A stretch of 64,000 nt of DNA, taken from contig NC_090989.1 in NCBI RefSeq assembly GCF_041146395.1, positions 281,138,343-281,202,342 of the forward strand. Direction: 5' to 3'. Source of the stretch: Eulemur rufifrons. Lineage: Eukaryota; Chordata; Mammalia; Primates; Lemuridae. Numbering within the stretch: the stretch's first letter is position 1; the number at the start of each line of letters is the position of its first letter. Positions 40,831 through 53,125 of this stretch are shown in pieces. Made by a program: the position numbers and the translations under genes. Under the pieces are notes generated by a model. It saw nothing but the letters and a program-made list of their open reading frames with translations, had not been told where the DNA came from and did not search any database.

Positions 40831-41734
40831 GGCAGAGGGTGCCTGAGTGGTTGAGAAAAGCCAGGTCAGGCAGCAGCGAGGGACCCCAGGACCCAGGAGC
40901 ACTGCTCCCAGCGACCCCAGCCCCTCAGCCCCGCCCTCCTCGACCTCTGAGCCCTGGGCTCAGGGAGGCCCATGGCCCGCTCCTGGGAGCAGCTGGCCCC
41001 CTGCACCCTGGCAAGCCCCTGAGGGGGAAGCTCTCACCAGAGATTGGGGTCCCTGCTCCCTCGGAGCCCTCCCAACAAGGCGGCTTTGTCTGGCAGCTCC
41101 GAGGACCCCCTGCGGCAGCCTGTGCGAGCTCTGAAAGGAGGCTTTATCTGTGTCCCAGGCCAGCTTGCTGGGAAGTGAGTGGCCGGGGCGGACACACGGG
41201 GCCAGGCAGCAGCCACAGCCGTGACTCCAGGGCTGCAGACACGGAGAGAGGCCCAGACACAAAGGTGCCCTGGGGGGGCAGCGGGCAGAGCCCCGCCCCA
41301 GAGGAAGACAAGAGGACTACACAGGCGCCCAGCACCCCCTCCCCACCCCTGCAATCTGGTCAATCAATCGCGCTGGTCAGTGACACGGCCCTTTGTGCAG
41401 CCACTGCCCCGTGGGAGGAGACAGGTGAGGCCGGGCTGCCTGTAACTGGATCTCCTGCGGCCAGCTCTCCGCTCCGTGCTCTGGTCCTGGGAGGCCCTGG
41501 GAGAGTGGGGAGGATTTGTCAGGGACGGCACCTTTCCACGTGCAAAGGAGCTTCAGGAAAGGTCTACGCCCGAAGCCGTCGCTGGGCAGACTGGAGAGCG
41601 TGAGAAGCAGAAGAGGACAAGTCAGGGAAGCCGGCGTTCACTGAGCCCCTGTTCCTGGGCGCACGGGGCGACTGCCAGCCGGTTTTTGCCGCCTGCTCAG
41701 CCCTGGTTGCTGTGACATCCCCACTGTGCTTCTG

Positions 41735-41885
41735 CAGGGATTATCTCTAAGGTCCACGCCGACCCTCTGTGGCACAAGGGCAGCCCCATTTTATGGGTGT
41801 AAATGTAGAGGCCCAGAGAGGCTAAACCACCTGCCCAAAGCCACCCAGCTTGCAAGCAGCAAGGCCAGGATTCAAACTCAGGAAT
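41735..41885 (-). repeat. MIR fragment, minus
   Basis: 'gaggcccagagaggctaaac' and 'cacctgcccaaagccaccca' then 'gccaggattcaaactcagga'. Confidence 0.75.
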
Positions 41886-42142
41886 GTCTGGGGCCAGAGC
41901 CCAGGGCCTGCACGCCATGCATCCCAGCTCGGCTGGGTCCACCTGCCAGCCAACAGCTGGTGTGTCCAAAACCCACGTGTCAGCTCTGTGCTGGCTTTGG
42001 GCATCCCAGATGTAAGAACTGGGAGGGAGCCCAGTCACCTGCCACCTGCACGGGACCAACTCACCATCCAACCTACTTACGAGTTTTTCTTTAAGGGACT
42101 TGGTTCCCTCTCTGTTAAAAAGTGACTTTATTATCATCACTG

Positions 42143-42230
42143 AACTTAAAGATGGTTAAGATGGTAAATTTTGTTATCCATATTTTAACACAATTAAACA
42201 TTTTTTAAAAATGTTCAAACATAAAAGAAA
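42143..42230 (+). repeat. Old L1 3' end remnant, plus strand
   Basis: 'gatggtaaattttgttatcc' and 'ttttaacacaattaaa' match the terminal sequence of L1M-type elements, followed by an A-rich tail. Confidence 0.6.
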
Positions 42231-42404
42231 AAAGTGAATCGAGCCAATATTGAAGAGGCACCAAACTAACTGACAGCAGCCCAAGTCCCCCTGGTGCAGC
42301 AAGGGGCAGAAGAGAAGGACAAGGAGCACGTGCTCATCGCAAGGGAGCGACGTCAACCCTAAGTCAGACGTCAGGTCTCCAGCTGTGCCTGCTGCGTTGG
42401 GAAA

Positions 42405-42605
42405 GCCGTCATTGTACAAATGGGGAGACTGAGGCTCAGAGAGGAGGGCACGCCCTGGACGCCGGGGCCAGTCACAGCAAAGCCCAGGCTGAACCTGCCG
42501 CCTCCGCACGCGCCTCACCCTGGGGAACCAAAGCTCGGAGAGAAGCCACTTGCTCACACCCACACAGCAAGCCGGGGGCACAGAGGGTATTTGAACCCAG
42601 GTCTG
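42405..42605 (-). repeat. MIR fragment, minus
   Basis: 'caaatggggagactgaggct' and, after an insertion, 'gtatttgaacccaggtctgt'. Confidence 0.6.
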
Positions 42606-44339
42606 TGGGACTCTGGGGCCTGCGGGGAAACGCCTGGGAAGATGGTGAGGTCCGGGGGGCCGTCATCACCACCGTACCAGCCCCTCACCAAAGCCAGTGC
42701 AAGCTTTCTGGAACACAATTGTGTCATGTCATTCCCCCTCCCTCACCCTGAGCTGAAACCCTCCTGTGGCTCCTTAAGGTGTGATGCTGTCCCTGGCCAC
42801 CTCTGGGCCTCACTCCTACCTGTCTGGACCCCCCTGGATTTCAGCCTCCAGTGAGACGGACCCATTGGCAGTACCTGAAAAGCTCTGTCACCCGGGCCAG
42901 GTCTGAGCCTGGCCTTCCCCACTGTCTCGATCTGCTCCAGCAAGGACAGAACATGGAGAGTGGTGCAAACTGTAAAGTGCTGTGCCCACCTTACACGACA
43001 ACAAAGGAGAGCAGGTCAAGCCCAGCCACGCCGCACTGGCAAATGCTGGGCATCTAGCCACCTAGGCCATGGGCTCTCACTTCCCTGGCATCCCGCCTCC
43101 TCCCACCCCTGTCCTCACTGTCCCCACTGTCCCCAGGGGAGGCAGATCCACCCTCAGATTTACTAGGGCATGTTAAGAACTCAGTTTGAAGCCATCTCTG
43201 AGGTCACGAGGTCATGGCAGTTTCCCATTGATCTATTTGTCCCTCCCTTGGCTGGAGCCCTTTGCCCCGCGGCCCCCAGAGCCGTATCAAACTTCAGCCG
43301 CTTCTCCCCAGCCCCAAAGGGCTGAAACACAGGGCAGGACTTTGAAACACAGCCACCGGGCGATTTACCAGCTGGGCTGCCGAACCCTGACCTCCAGAGG
43401 AGATGTAATGCACCTCCCTGGTTTAGCTGGATCGATGTGCCGTGAAAAACAGCCCCATGTGGGCCAGTTAGGACAGGAGCAGAGACACCCCCCACCAGAA
43501 ATCCCACCCTGACAGCCATGGAGCCAGCGCCTGTGGCACACACGCCTCAGGGCATCTCCGGGCTTGTCCACTGTTCCGCCGAAATGTCTCAGGCATGAGC
43601 CTGCGAGTGTGGGGACCACCGTGTCCACCATCTAGGACTCAGATGGGGAAACTGAAGCTGAGTGGGCTCCCCAAGGTCACAGAGCAGGTCAAAGAAGGTC
43701 CCTGCGGGGAACTCGCCCTGCTCGGTGTCTCTACCTTCTCTTGTGGGCCAAGGTGGCAAGGGCCAGCTTTACAGAGCAGTCGTGCTGTTTGGGGTAGCAT
43801 CAGCCCTTTGGAAAGTCGGCTTGTCTGTCCCACTGCCTTTGGGCAGGACCACAGTGGACCCAATATGCCACCAGGGTTGAGTTTCCTGCCTTTGACTCCA
43901 TGTGGGGCAGAAACCAGACCTTCAAGACAGTGTCCTGGCTCAGTCACTACATTCTCCCAAGGGCAGAGGCTGGAGGCAACAAGCCACCCTGTGCTCGGGT
44001 CCCTTTGCTCCCCAGAAAGAACAGCAGCCTATACTTAGGGAGGAAGGTTAAGAAGCATGGGAGGGCCCTGGGCCCAAATTTTCCTCCGTCCTCATGTGAC
44101 CCCCACCCCCAGCCTGAGCCGGCAGGAAGAGCAGGGGGTTCCACAGCCGCCCTACTCCAAGCAGGTCCATGGACCAACAGGGTCGCCTGGGAGCCTACTT
44201 GCTCATAGGCAGAACCTAGGCCCTTGACCTCCAGCCCTGCTGATCTGGAGGAAAAGTCTGCATTTGACAAGATCCCAGCTCATTCATATGCACGCCAAGG
44301 TTTGGCAACTGCAGATGTGCAGGGCTTGCTGGAGAGGGC

Positions 44340-44371
<32 letters not shown>

Positions 44372-44452
44372 CACTTACCTAAAGAAAACCTGGAGATGAA
44401 GAAGGAAGGGAGAAAGAAAGGGAAAGAGAGAGAGGGAGGGAGGGAGGGAGGA
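44340..44452 (+). repeat. GT/GC repeat followed by GGGA repeat
   Basis: GT run at 44340-44362 turning into CGCG, then a purine tract with GGGA/GAGG units at 44400-44452. Confidence 0.9.
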
Positions 44453-44805
44453 AACCCTGCTTGTGTCCAAAAAATATTCTAAGTAACTTCAGAACAGGAC
44501 ACGGCAACCCCTTTAAAGAAAACAAACAAAATCGATGCCACTTGAAAGAACAGAGTGTGGTTGCAGGCGCCAGGGTGGGGCAGTCTTCCCACAGAGGCCA
44601 CACCGTCGGCTCCAAGTAGCCCAGTGGTGCATCTGCCGGGCCTGGAAGCTCCCAGCTTGCCCGGACTACGTTTTCCTGGAACTGACCCGGGTCTCTGACT
44701 CATTGCCTTTGTCTCCCCCTCAGGACAGCTGCTTCGTCCTCCGTAGGGGTAGTGGGGGTGAGGGAAGGGGCTGCCACCCCCTCAGGCTTACCTGGAAGCT
44801 TCCCT

Positions 44806-44980
44806 GAGTCACTCTGGCCTGAGTTCGAGTTCTGGTTCTATATGTTTCTTGCAGTGTAACTTTGGGCAAATCCCTTAACTTTTCAGAACCTCAGTTTTCT
44901 CATCTGTAAATTGGGAGCATGTTACTACCTTGCAGAGTGGTTGAGGCTTCAGCAAGGTAGCATCTGTGATGTGCTTGTCA
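44806..44980 (+). repeat. MIR element
   Basis: Well-kept MIR: 'gagttcgagttctggttcta', 'taactttgggcaaatccctt', 'acctcagttttctcatctgt'. Confidence 0.8.
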
Positions 44981-45637
44981 CAGACGAAGGGCTGGAGATG
45001 CTCCCTGCTGCTCCTGGTGAGTTACGAAGGGGCTGGCCCTCCCACCTGCCTGCCCTGCTCTGGAGCCATCGGCCGGGCAGGGGCACAGATACCTTCTGTG
45101 ACTTCCACCAAAAGCCACCTATGGCATTAGGCTTCGGCATATGCAAGGGACCACAGAGGCTTGGGAAGGAGAAGTTTATGTCACATAACCCAGGGAACTT
45201 CAGATTGAGTTAGGACACCCCAGGTTCCCTGGGCACCCTGCCAGGTGGCCGGATGGGTCAGAGCTCTTCCCCGCCTTGCTGCCCTGCTGCACACCCTGCC
45301 CTGCCCCACGCCTGCTCGTCCCCGTGGAGAGCGGCCCAGAGAGCTTCTTGCTTGTTCAGCCCCTGCCAACCCAAGCCTCAAAGCCTCCCTTCCCTTCCCG
45401 AGCGATTCTGGGACGGCAGCTTGAAGGACATAACTTCTTCCCTGCCTTCTGTACTGGCACAAGGATTGAATGGCCGTTGTGGCGCCAGCACAGTGCCTGA
45501 CACGTGATATTCACCACTCGTTCCTGCACTGCACAAGCATTTACTGAACATCGAGGACATGCCAGGCGCTGAGCTGAACGCTGGGGATAGAGCAGTGGGC
45601 AAAATGGGGGCCTCGGCCCCCTGGAACTGGGGACCTA

Positions 45638-45962
45638 GAGCCACACTGTCCAGAACAGCAGCCATCGTGTGGCCCTTGAGCACTGAAATGTGGTCAGTCC
45701 CAATTGAGATGTGTTGTAAGTGTTAAATACACAGTGGATTTCAAAGACTTAGTGCCAACAAAGGAAGGTAAAATACCTTAATTTTAAAAATATTGATTAC
45801 ATGTTGACATGATCACACTATGGATATATTGCATTAGACAAGATATATAAATACCATACGTTCACCTATTTCTTTTACTTTTTTTAATGTGGCTACTAGA
45901 AAATGTAAAATTACATACCGGGCTCACATTCTATTTCTATTGCACAATGCTGTTCTATAGGG
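45638..45962. mobile_element. Old non-autonomous DNA transposon
   Basis: The ends are near inverted repeats: 'cactgtccagaacagcag' at the left and 'caatgctgttctatag' at the right. The A+T-rich interior ('ttttaatgtggctactagaa') matches a common mammalian hAT-like MER element. I cannot name the family with certainty, and no transposase is encoded. Confidence 0.65.
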
Positions 45963-46059
45963 TGAGATAGAAAACAAACTAATAAGCAAAAGGAATAGCT
46001 ACAAGCAAAGCAGAAGACAGGAAGACGACACATCAGGAAAAGCCCAGGAAGGAGACCGG

Positions 46060-46500
46060 CAGGAGGAAGTGCGGGCTGGAGGTGAGGGAAGAGGGCTCTT
46101 CAAATGGGGACATATGAGCTGGACGTATGGCCAAGAGAACGCCAGCTTGGGGAGAGCTGGAGAAATAACACTCCTGGCAGGAAACGGCCAGTGCAAAGGC
46201 CCTGAGGTGGAGCGGAGCTTGGCCAGTTGGAGGAGGCAGAAGGAAGCTGGGGAGGCCAGGCCGGGCGAGGCCACAGATGAGCCTGGTGGATTGGGCAGGA
46301 CCCCAGTCACGCAGAGTCTTCAGCCACTGGGGGATTTGGGACAGGAGTTGACATGTTCTGATTTATATTTTGGGAAGATGATCATTTGAAAGGAGCTGCC
46401 AGAGTGAAGATTTTATATAAGCAATGACCGATAGTGAGGAAAGGGAGAGGGGTGTCTGACACTTGGAGGGAGGCCTTGGTGGTCCTGAGTGTCTGGATGG
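46060..46500 (+). repeat. Old unnamed mammalian repeat
   Basis: 'ccagtgcaaaggccctgagg' followed by 'ggatttgggacaggagttga' and 'catgttctgatttatatttt', the same family and orientation as the copy at 25900. Confidence 0.55.
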
Positions 46501-46746
46501 ATAAGGGAAGATGGAGAATGGAGGGAGGGAGGGGGGCTGGCATAGAAAGCCAGTGCAGGTGATGCACGGTGGTCAGCACCAGAGTTTTCTTAAATTTAGG
46601 CGTAAGTTCCATACAGTCACTGCACGAATCTCAAGCGTGTAGAGGGACGAATGCATCGTGTAGCCACCACCCGAATCCCGCCAGAGCATTTGCAGCGTTC
46701 CACAAGCCCCGTATGCCCCTCCTAGTCACTGTCACTCCATGGCGTA

Positions 46747-47273
46747 GCAGCTACCTACTGCTGCATAACAAAGTACCACAAATTGAGCAGCTTCTTTATT
46801 ATCTCACAGTTTCCGTGGGTCAGGAGTCCAGTTTCAGGGGTCCTCTGCTCAGGGACCAGCAGGCTGCAATCAAGGCGCCAGCCGAGCTGCATGCACCCTG
46901 GAGCCCAGGCCTTCTCCCGGGCCTCGCAGCTGCTGGCGAAATTCAGTTCCTTGCAGTATAGAACTGAGGTCCTATCTTCTTGCTGCCTGCCAGCCCATGG
47001 CCCCTTGGCCATACGGCCATCTCTCAGGCAGTTCACAGGATAGCAGCTTGCTTCTGCGAGCCAGCACGTCTCTCTCTTGCCGCTCACCCGTTCAGTTAAC
47101 TCAAAATCAACTGCTCTGGGCTCTTGATTATATCTGCAGAACTCCAGCTTGGTCATATTGTATAGGCTAGAAGCAAATTCCCGGTCCCATCCATCGAGGA
47201 CGAGGGGATGACACAGGTGTAAACCGCCAGGGTTAGAAATCAGTGGGAGTCACTTGAGCGTCTGTCTGCCACA
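46747..47273 (-). repeat. MLT1-like MaLR LTR, antisense
   Basis: It begins with 'tgctgcataacaaagtacca' type sequence and ends with 'cgtctgtctgccaca', which reverse-complements to a TGTGGCAGACAG start typical of older MLT1 LTRs. Subfamily is uncertain. Confidence 0.55.
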
Positions 47274-47534
47274 AATGGTAATGACTGTTCTGAACGCTGG
47301 CATCAATTAGAAATTCATCAATGTATCGGTTTATTAATGTGAATGGACGTGTTAACTCATCAGTCAGTTGTGTCAGGTTCCTCTCACCCAACCTGTGTCC
47401 GTGAGATTTATCTGTATTGCCACCCGCATCGGTCCCTTGCTCCTTTTCACTGCTGCGATGTACTTCATTGTAGGGACGCGCCACACTTCACCCGCCCTCT
47501 GCGGAGTTGTCCCAGGTTCTGGCTATTAAAACAG

Positions 47535-47820
47535 AGCTGCTAGCAGGTGGGATTCTGCATGGGATTCCAGAACAATCAAAGACATTGATGGAAACATTGG
47601 TGATATCAGATTAAAATCTGTAGTTTAATTAGTAACATTGTACCCATGTTAATTTCTCAGTTCTACCAATGGGCCATGGTTATGGAAGATGTTAACTGTA
47701 GGAGAAACTGGGTGATGGGTATACTGGAGCTCTCGGTACTATTTTTGCAACTTTTCATAAATCTAAAATTATTCCAAAATAAACATTTTATTAAAAAAGT
47801 AAATAATAAAGCTGCTAGCA
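47535..47820 (+). mobile_element. 5'-truncated old L1 3' end, plus strand, with 11-bp duplication
   Basis: AGCTGCTAGCA flanks a 264-base insert (47546-47809) that has L1M-type 3' end sequence ('atctaaaattattccaaaat') and an A-rich tail. It split an older antisense L1. Confidence 0.75.
47566..47800 (+). terminator. L1-derived AATAAA motif
   Basis: Within the truncated L1 tail, AATAAA at about 47779-47784 is the element's own polyadenylation signal. No host gene uses it as far as can be seen. Confidence 0.35.
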
Positions 47821-48089
47821 AACCCCCGCCATGGGCCACGGTGGAGTAACGGGTGCACAGCCAGCCCTCCTGACTGGCGCATCCGCTAACCGGACACAGC
47901 CTGTGAAGCCGCTGTTCTGGGGCAGTGGCCAGCGGGCAGCACAAGACCACGGTCCCAGAGAAGGGAAACCCGTGAGGTGAGCTCCACAGTCGCCAGCTCT
48001 CGGCTTGGGGCCAATTTCCCAGCCACAGACCAGAAAGTGGGAGCCAAGCAGAACACGTCTTCCCTCCCGGCTCGGGAGGTGGAGGTCAG

Positions 48090-48560
48090 GACGTGGAGCC
48101 GCTGAAGCAGCGGGACCTGCAGGGCAGGAGAGGAGGATGCTGTGCAGGGCGGGTAGATTCTGTGCAAGTCTTTGACCACAGTCTGGGCTGCACATGCTCA
48201 GGACAAGACTCTCTGGGCTTTCCAGAGAGCTGCTGCCGTGGGTGGGCGTGGAACGGAGATCCCGGAAGACACACTGGGGGAGGAGAAGAGGAGGGACAGC
48301 AGAGAAGAGGGCGGGGCAGACCACGCAGGGCCTGGTGGGCAGAGAGGAGGGCTTGGCTTTTGCTGAGTGAGCTGAGAGGTACCAGGGGGTTTGGACGGAG
48401 AAGTGTCGTGGTCTGTCGCATTATCAAGGGCCCTGCTAGCTGCTGATGGGGAAGGGCCCAAGGAGGGGTCACCAACCAGGACGGACACAGGAGCCCACTG
48501 GGAGACCCATGGTGGGGCTCGGGCAGGGACGAGGGAGGAGGTGGCGGCCAGTGTGGGAGC
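48090..48560 (+). repeat. Old unnamed mammalian repeat
   Basis: 'gcagaccacgcagggcctgg' and 'gggcttggcttttgctgagt' match the same family. Confidence 0.45.
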
Positions 48561-50089
48561 CGGGGGACAGGACGTGGGTGGGAGGAAGGCAGGGGCCCCG
48601 GAGGTCTGGGCCTGTGGACTTCTGAGACGCTGACTTTCTCTCACAGCAAGTGCACAGCACAGCCGTGGAGAGAAAACCCATGCAGACATGCCTACGCAAG
48701 GGGAGAAAGCGCCCTGCTTGCTGAGAGCGATACTAGGGAGTGGGGAGCTCCGGTCTCCCCAGGTGCCCTCCAGGTGGTCCACCCCACCCCACCGCACGTG
48801 GTGCCACCTGCTCATTCTTGCTCTTTCTTCCCTAGCCCCCACCAGAGAGAGGAGAAGGCGGCCGGCAGAGGGGCTGTGGGGGGAGGATGAGAGCCAGCAA
48901 GAAGGTCAATGGAATCCTTGCTTTTGGTAAAAAGAGCGTCTTCATCCCCCTGTCAACTGGGTTCTGAGCCCAGACAGAGTTCTGCTCCACGGCGGGTCCC
49001 TCCCCGCAACCACCGAGAGCTGCCCCTGGGGCTGCAGTGTTCACGGTCCTGCCGTGGAGATCAGGGACCCTCCCGGTCTCACGCCTGTGCCCAGCCCCAT
49101 GTGGCCTTCCCAGAACCTCCTCACTGCCATTCGTAGCCCAGACTCCTCCTCTCCCTCCCGCTCCCCAGGGATCCGCCTCCTTCAGGGCTCAGTGTCCCCA
49201 GCACCCCCACCCACAGGGCCTCTTCCTCCAGGGGCCTGCGGACCCCGAGTAGCCTGTAGGCCTGCTGTGTGGCCGTCCTCAGAGCATGTGTCACAGCTAC
49301 GATTAGCAGTAACACCTGAGATGTTTCATTCGTCATCTGTCCCCCGCTAGCCTGGGCGCTTCTTGTTCACCTGGTGCCCCAGCCTCTAGCAGGATGCCTG
49401 GCCCGTAACTGATGCTCCAAAGATGCTTATTAAGTCAAATGGTGTAGAAATCCTGTAGAGATGAGTAAATCTGAGCAAGCGGCACACAGGAGCTGGCATG
49501 TAAAGCAGGCTCTGAAAGTAGATAAATTTGCAACAAGCAGAGAGGGGAGGACGGGGGTTTCCCGGGAGGTGACACACCACGGACGAGCAAGGGGGCGGCA
49601 AAGGGCACGTCAGCTCCAGAGCCTTGGAACCAGGCGCGCGGCAAAACAAAATATGTTTAACCTTTTTTAAAAAAAAAAAAATTATTAAATGAATGACTAT
49701 TTGGATGGATGGACGGACAGATGGAGAGCAGGTTAAAGCAAATCCCCTCCTCTTAAGGAAGCAGAAACTGAGGCCTGCGTTGAATTGAGGCCGAAGCAAA
49801 GCCACTCTCCCTCCAGCCTCCCCGCCGTCCCCCCTTGGGTGACCACTGCCTGTCTGCCACTCTGCCACTCTCCTCCCTCCTCCAGGCCCCTGCCCCTCGC
49901 CTCCCCACCCACTGCCCCTCCACAAGTGGCGACTTTCGTGTTCATGACTTTTTGCCAAACCCCAAGAGCAGGAAGGTGCCCAGGAGACGGGCCCTTTGTC
50001 CAAGCTCAGCCCGAGGGTGTGGGTGGTGGGGGCTCCCTCCTCCCTGCTCCCACCCGGGTCTCTTTCTCTCTCCTCTCTCTCTCTGACTT

Positions 50090-50590
50090 TTGTCCCTGGA
50101 GTGTCCGTGATCAGAAGAGGTTTCGTCCTCCGGCAACTGGGCAGCCATTAGGGAGAGGCAGACCCGCGACCTCTCGCCGCACAATGGTGGGCTACTTCAG
50201 TTATTCTGCTTCACCTGAAGACTCATTTGCGGTGGAGCCACCCCTTCAGAGCAGGGCGGGCCCCATCTGTCGGGCACTTTGCTCCAACGTCTCTGGCCAT
50301 TGTGCCCGCACTCGAGGCCTGCGTGTGCGCGGGAGGGCAAGGGAGCGGGAGACGGCGCGTCCGCCCCCCCCCCCCCCCCCCCCGTCTCTTTATCATTCTC
50401 CCAGGGCCGAGCAGAACTTGCTTAAAAGAGTGATGTCAGACGTGTGCAGAACAGACCATAAAACCTAATGCACTCGCTCCCTTTGTCTGCCTGATGCTCC
50501 TGCGAACGGCTCCCACTCGGAGAGCCACTCAAAACACATCAGCAGTAACTCCACAAAACAGCCACTTGTTGGCTAATTGTGCTAAGCAGC
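50090..50590. promoter_or_regulatory. Candidate regulatory element or cryptic promoter in the spacer
   Basis: Repeat-free and CpG-dense (by eye about 22 CpG at 50100-50365), with GCCATTAG, TGATGTCA and TGTTGGCTAATTG-type motifs. An overlapping 227-codon open frame has low-complexity content and no recognised domain. Confidence 0.35.
50364..50383 (+). repeat. Poly-C run of about 20
   Basis: A pure C homopolymer in an otherwise CpG-rich unique stretch. Confidence 0.95.
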
Positions 50591-50919
50591 TGCCAGCAGG
50601 GCTGGGGGCAGGGTGGGGAGGTGACCTGGGAGCCCCTCTGCTCCCCCAGCTCCTGGGAAGGGGGCCTTGCCCAGTGGGGGCATGGCCTCCCACACCTAGC
50701 CTTGGCACCTCCGGGCTCTGATTACTGGGTGGGGGCCTGGGGGCCCAGGACGGGAGGGCAGGGTTCTTTCCCTGTTCTGCTCCAACCTACTATGGGTCCC
50801 TGGGGAGTGACTGCCCATCTCTGGGCCTTGGTTTCCCCACTCATACCACAAGCGAGTTCATGGCTTCTAAGGTCTCTTCCGGCTCCCAGAGTTTGCCTGG
50901 CGCTGTACACCGGGAGCAT

Positions 50920-51065
50920 TGGACAGTCTGGGTTCAGATCCTGGCTCTGCTGCAGACTGGCTGTTGGACCTGCAGCCTCGGGCTGTCGGAGCATGTTTCC
51001 TCCTCGGGGAAAACCGGATAATGGCAGCGCCTGCCCCAGTCTCGAGCTGTGAGAATTCACTGAGG
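50920..51065 (+). repeat. MIR fragment
   Basis: 'tctgggttcagatcctggct' then a diverged right half. Confidence 0.6.
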
Positions 51066-51149
51066 TGGTGCCAGAGAGATCGCCGAGCCAGTGAGCACAG
51101 GCTTCCCCTGCCACCAGGAGCTCAGTCTGCAGGATGAACAGAGGACACT

Positions 51150-51440
51150 GGACCCCTGACAAGGCACCCCGATGCAGTCTTGGAAACTAGGGTGGGTTAA
51201 GCCGAGACCTGAAGGGTAAGAACCTGGCCACCCAGGGCGCGGGCAGGGGCAGGGACGGCGTGCACAGAGACCCCGAGGCAGGGCTGCATTGGAGGCCAGA
51301 AAGGAGGCCTGTGTGACTGGAGCCCAGAGGGAAGGGCTGGCTGAGTGGCAGGGCCAAGTCGGAAGGCCCCTGCAGGCCATGGTGAGGAGCTTGGCTTTAT
51401 CCTGAGGGCAATAGGGGGCCACGGATGGGGTGAGAGCAGC
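51150..51440 (+). repeat. Old unnamed mammalian repeat
   Basis: 'gaggcagggctgcattggag', 'ccatggtgaggagcttggct' and 'ttatcctgagggcaataggg' match the same family. Confidence 0.55.
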
Positions 51441-52303
51441 AAGGTGTCTTTCTCAAAGACCCCTCCTGGCCCCCAGGGAGAAGGAGCCGGGGGGCAGGTT
51501 CCAGAGCAGAAGAGGGAGTTCTCCCTCCCCAGTTCCAGCAGCCGGGCTGGGCAGCAGAAGTGATGGGAGGGGACAGACCGGTGCTTGCTGGCCCCACTGA
51601 AGAGGCAGCGGTTAAGCACCACAGCCTCAAAGAAATCAAAGGATTGCAGGTTTGCTGGTGACCTGTCACACACAACGCACCCTGCCATCTCTGGGTTCAA
51701 CTGTCACTGCCGTGCACTATATCAGGACTCCATTAGGGAGGCCGAGGTGGTGGCTTGCAGCTGTCACGAGAGCAGCAAGCCCTCACCCCTACCCCCCCCC
51801 AGCCACTGCATGTGAGGACAGCTCCGCCCGCTCAAGCTGCAGCCTCCTCCTCCCCTTCGCCAGAGGCAGGGGAGCCGTGGGTGCGGCTAGCACGTGTGGG
51901 GTCGGGGGCTGAGCGGCCCAGGTGTGAGGCCCACCTCCGCCACTTCCTGCTTCCAGACCTCTGACGCCGTGCTCGGTTCCGCCACCTGCACAGTGAGGGC
52001 AGCGATGACATCCTCCCCAGAGGGGCATGGAGAGATCTGGCCGCTGCTCAGCAAACTGGAGCTGCTGTCATTATTTCTGCTCGTCCTGCGATCCTCCTTC
52101 CCAACCTGCAAAGTGTGTGTTATTTTTATTACTCCAGATTCCGCCCCTGCCAGTTTCCCTTTTGGCCTTGTCTTTGGAAGCTCAAAGTCAAGGTGAATGG
52201 TTCTTCAAAATAGCTCAGTCTTCCTGGGTTCCTGGCATAATTACACCTCCTTCATTTTTGCTTCTGATGCCCCTTCTGCTTTTTCTGGATAAACTTTAAC
52301 TGT

Positions 52304-52332
52304 CCTGTGTGTGTGTGTATGTGTGTGTGTGA
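52304..52332 (+). repeat. GT microsatellite
   Basis: GT run with one TATGTG interruption, followed by an A-run. Confidence 0.9.
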
Positions 52333-52954
52333 TTTAAAAAAAAAATCTTGCAAATGAAAATAATTGCTTTTTCTGATTTTCAGAGTAACACATGCTCATT
52401 ATGAAACAAATGTATCCAGACAGTACAGAAAGGCGGAAAGAAGAAAGACAATGAGATCGTTTTTTAAGCAGCCTTAAGTAATTTACAGCAGAGTGGGAAT
52501 GAGGAGGCCCCGTCTTCATAAGACTGGGGTGCTCCCACCTGCTCCGTCCTCCCTGGGGTTCTCTTCCCTCCCCCGCCTGCATTCTACCCACCTTGGATGC
52601 CAGCTCAGGTTCTCACCCCGACAGAGGCTCCCTAGACTTCTGTGGCCCACAGCCCTCTTCCCTTCCACTGATCTGAATTCTATTTATTTCAACAAACATT
52701 TATTGAGCATCTACACTGGGCCAAGACAAAGAATCTGGCCATCTGAACTCATCCCCTGCTGCCTGCATTTGATTGATCTTTTATTTTTCTGCCTTGTGTC
52801 TAGATTCCTTCTCCCAGCCTGGGCTATCAGGGCCTTAAGCGTAGACCCACGGCTTCTGTCTCTTCCTACCCCCAACCCCAGCATCTATTGTTCCCCAGAG
52901 GGACTTCCTAGGCGCCTGCAAGGAGGGAGCTGCTGCGGATTGCGTGCGTGGGAC

Positions 52955-53125
52955 ACCGTGCCAAGCCCTTGGCGTGCACGATCTTGTCCGATCCTCATGG
53001 CAACCGTGGGAGGTGGGCGTTGTTATTACCCGACCTGCAGATGCGGAAGCTGAGTGCAGTCGAGCTTGCCCAGGGAACCATGGGGGACGAGTTGAGAGCC
53101 AGGATTTGAACCCGTGTCGTCAAGG
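52955..53125 (-). repeat. MIR fragment, minus
   Basis: 'cgatcttgtccgatcctcat', 'gcagatgcggaagctgagtg' and 'agccaggatttgaacccgtg'. Confidence 0.65.

Larger units (their letters stand above)
39372..45637. other. Spacer, mostly unique G+C-rich sequence
   Basis: MIR fragments, an old L1 tail (42143-42230) and microsatellites are listed separately. The longest open frame (40839-41603, 254 codons) is Pro/Gly/Ser/Ala-rich with no domain, so I do not call it a gene. Confidence 0.6.
46570..47835 (-). repeat. Old antisense L1 fragment, split by an LTR and a second L1
   Basis: Antisense old L1 3' sequence is seen at about 46570-46745 and 47280-47545, and resumes at 47821-47835. It is interrupted by a MaLR-like LTR (about 46747-47273) and a plus-strand L1 (47546-47809), giving a three-layer nest. 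Confidence 0.6.

Noticed and set aside
40839..41603. 254-codon plus-strand open frame
   Set aside because: Pro/Gly/Ser/Ala-rich composition from G+C-rich DNA, no domain, and no promoter, splice or poly(A) pattern.
49785..50468. 227-codon open frame over the CpG-dense block
   Set aside because: Low-complexity Pro-rich translation passing through a C homopolymer, with no homology recognised.
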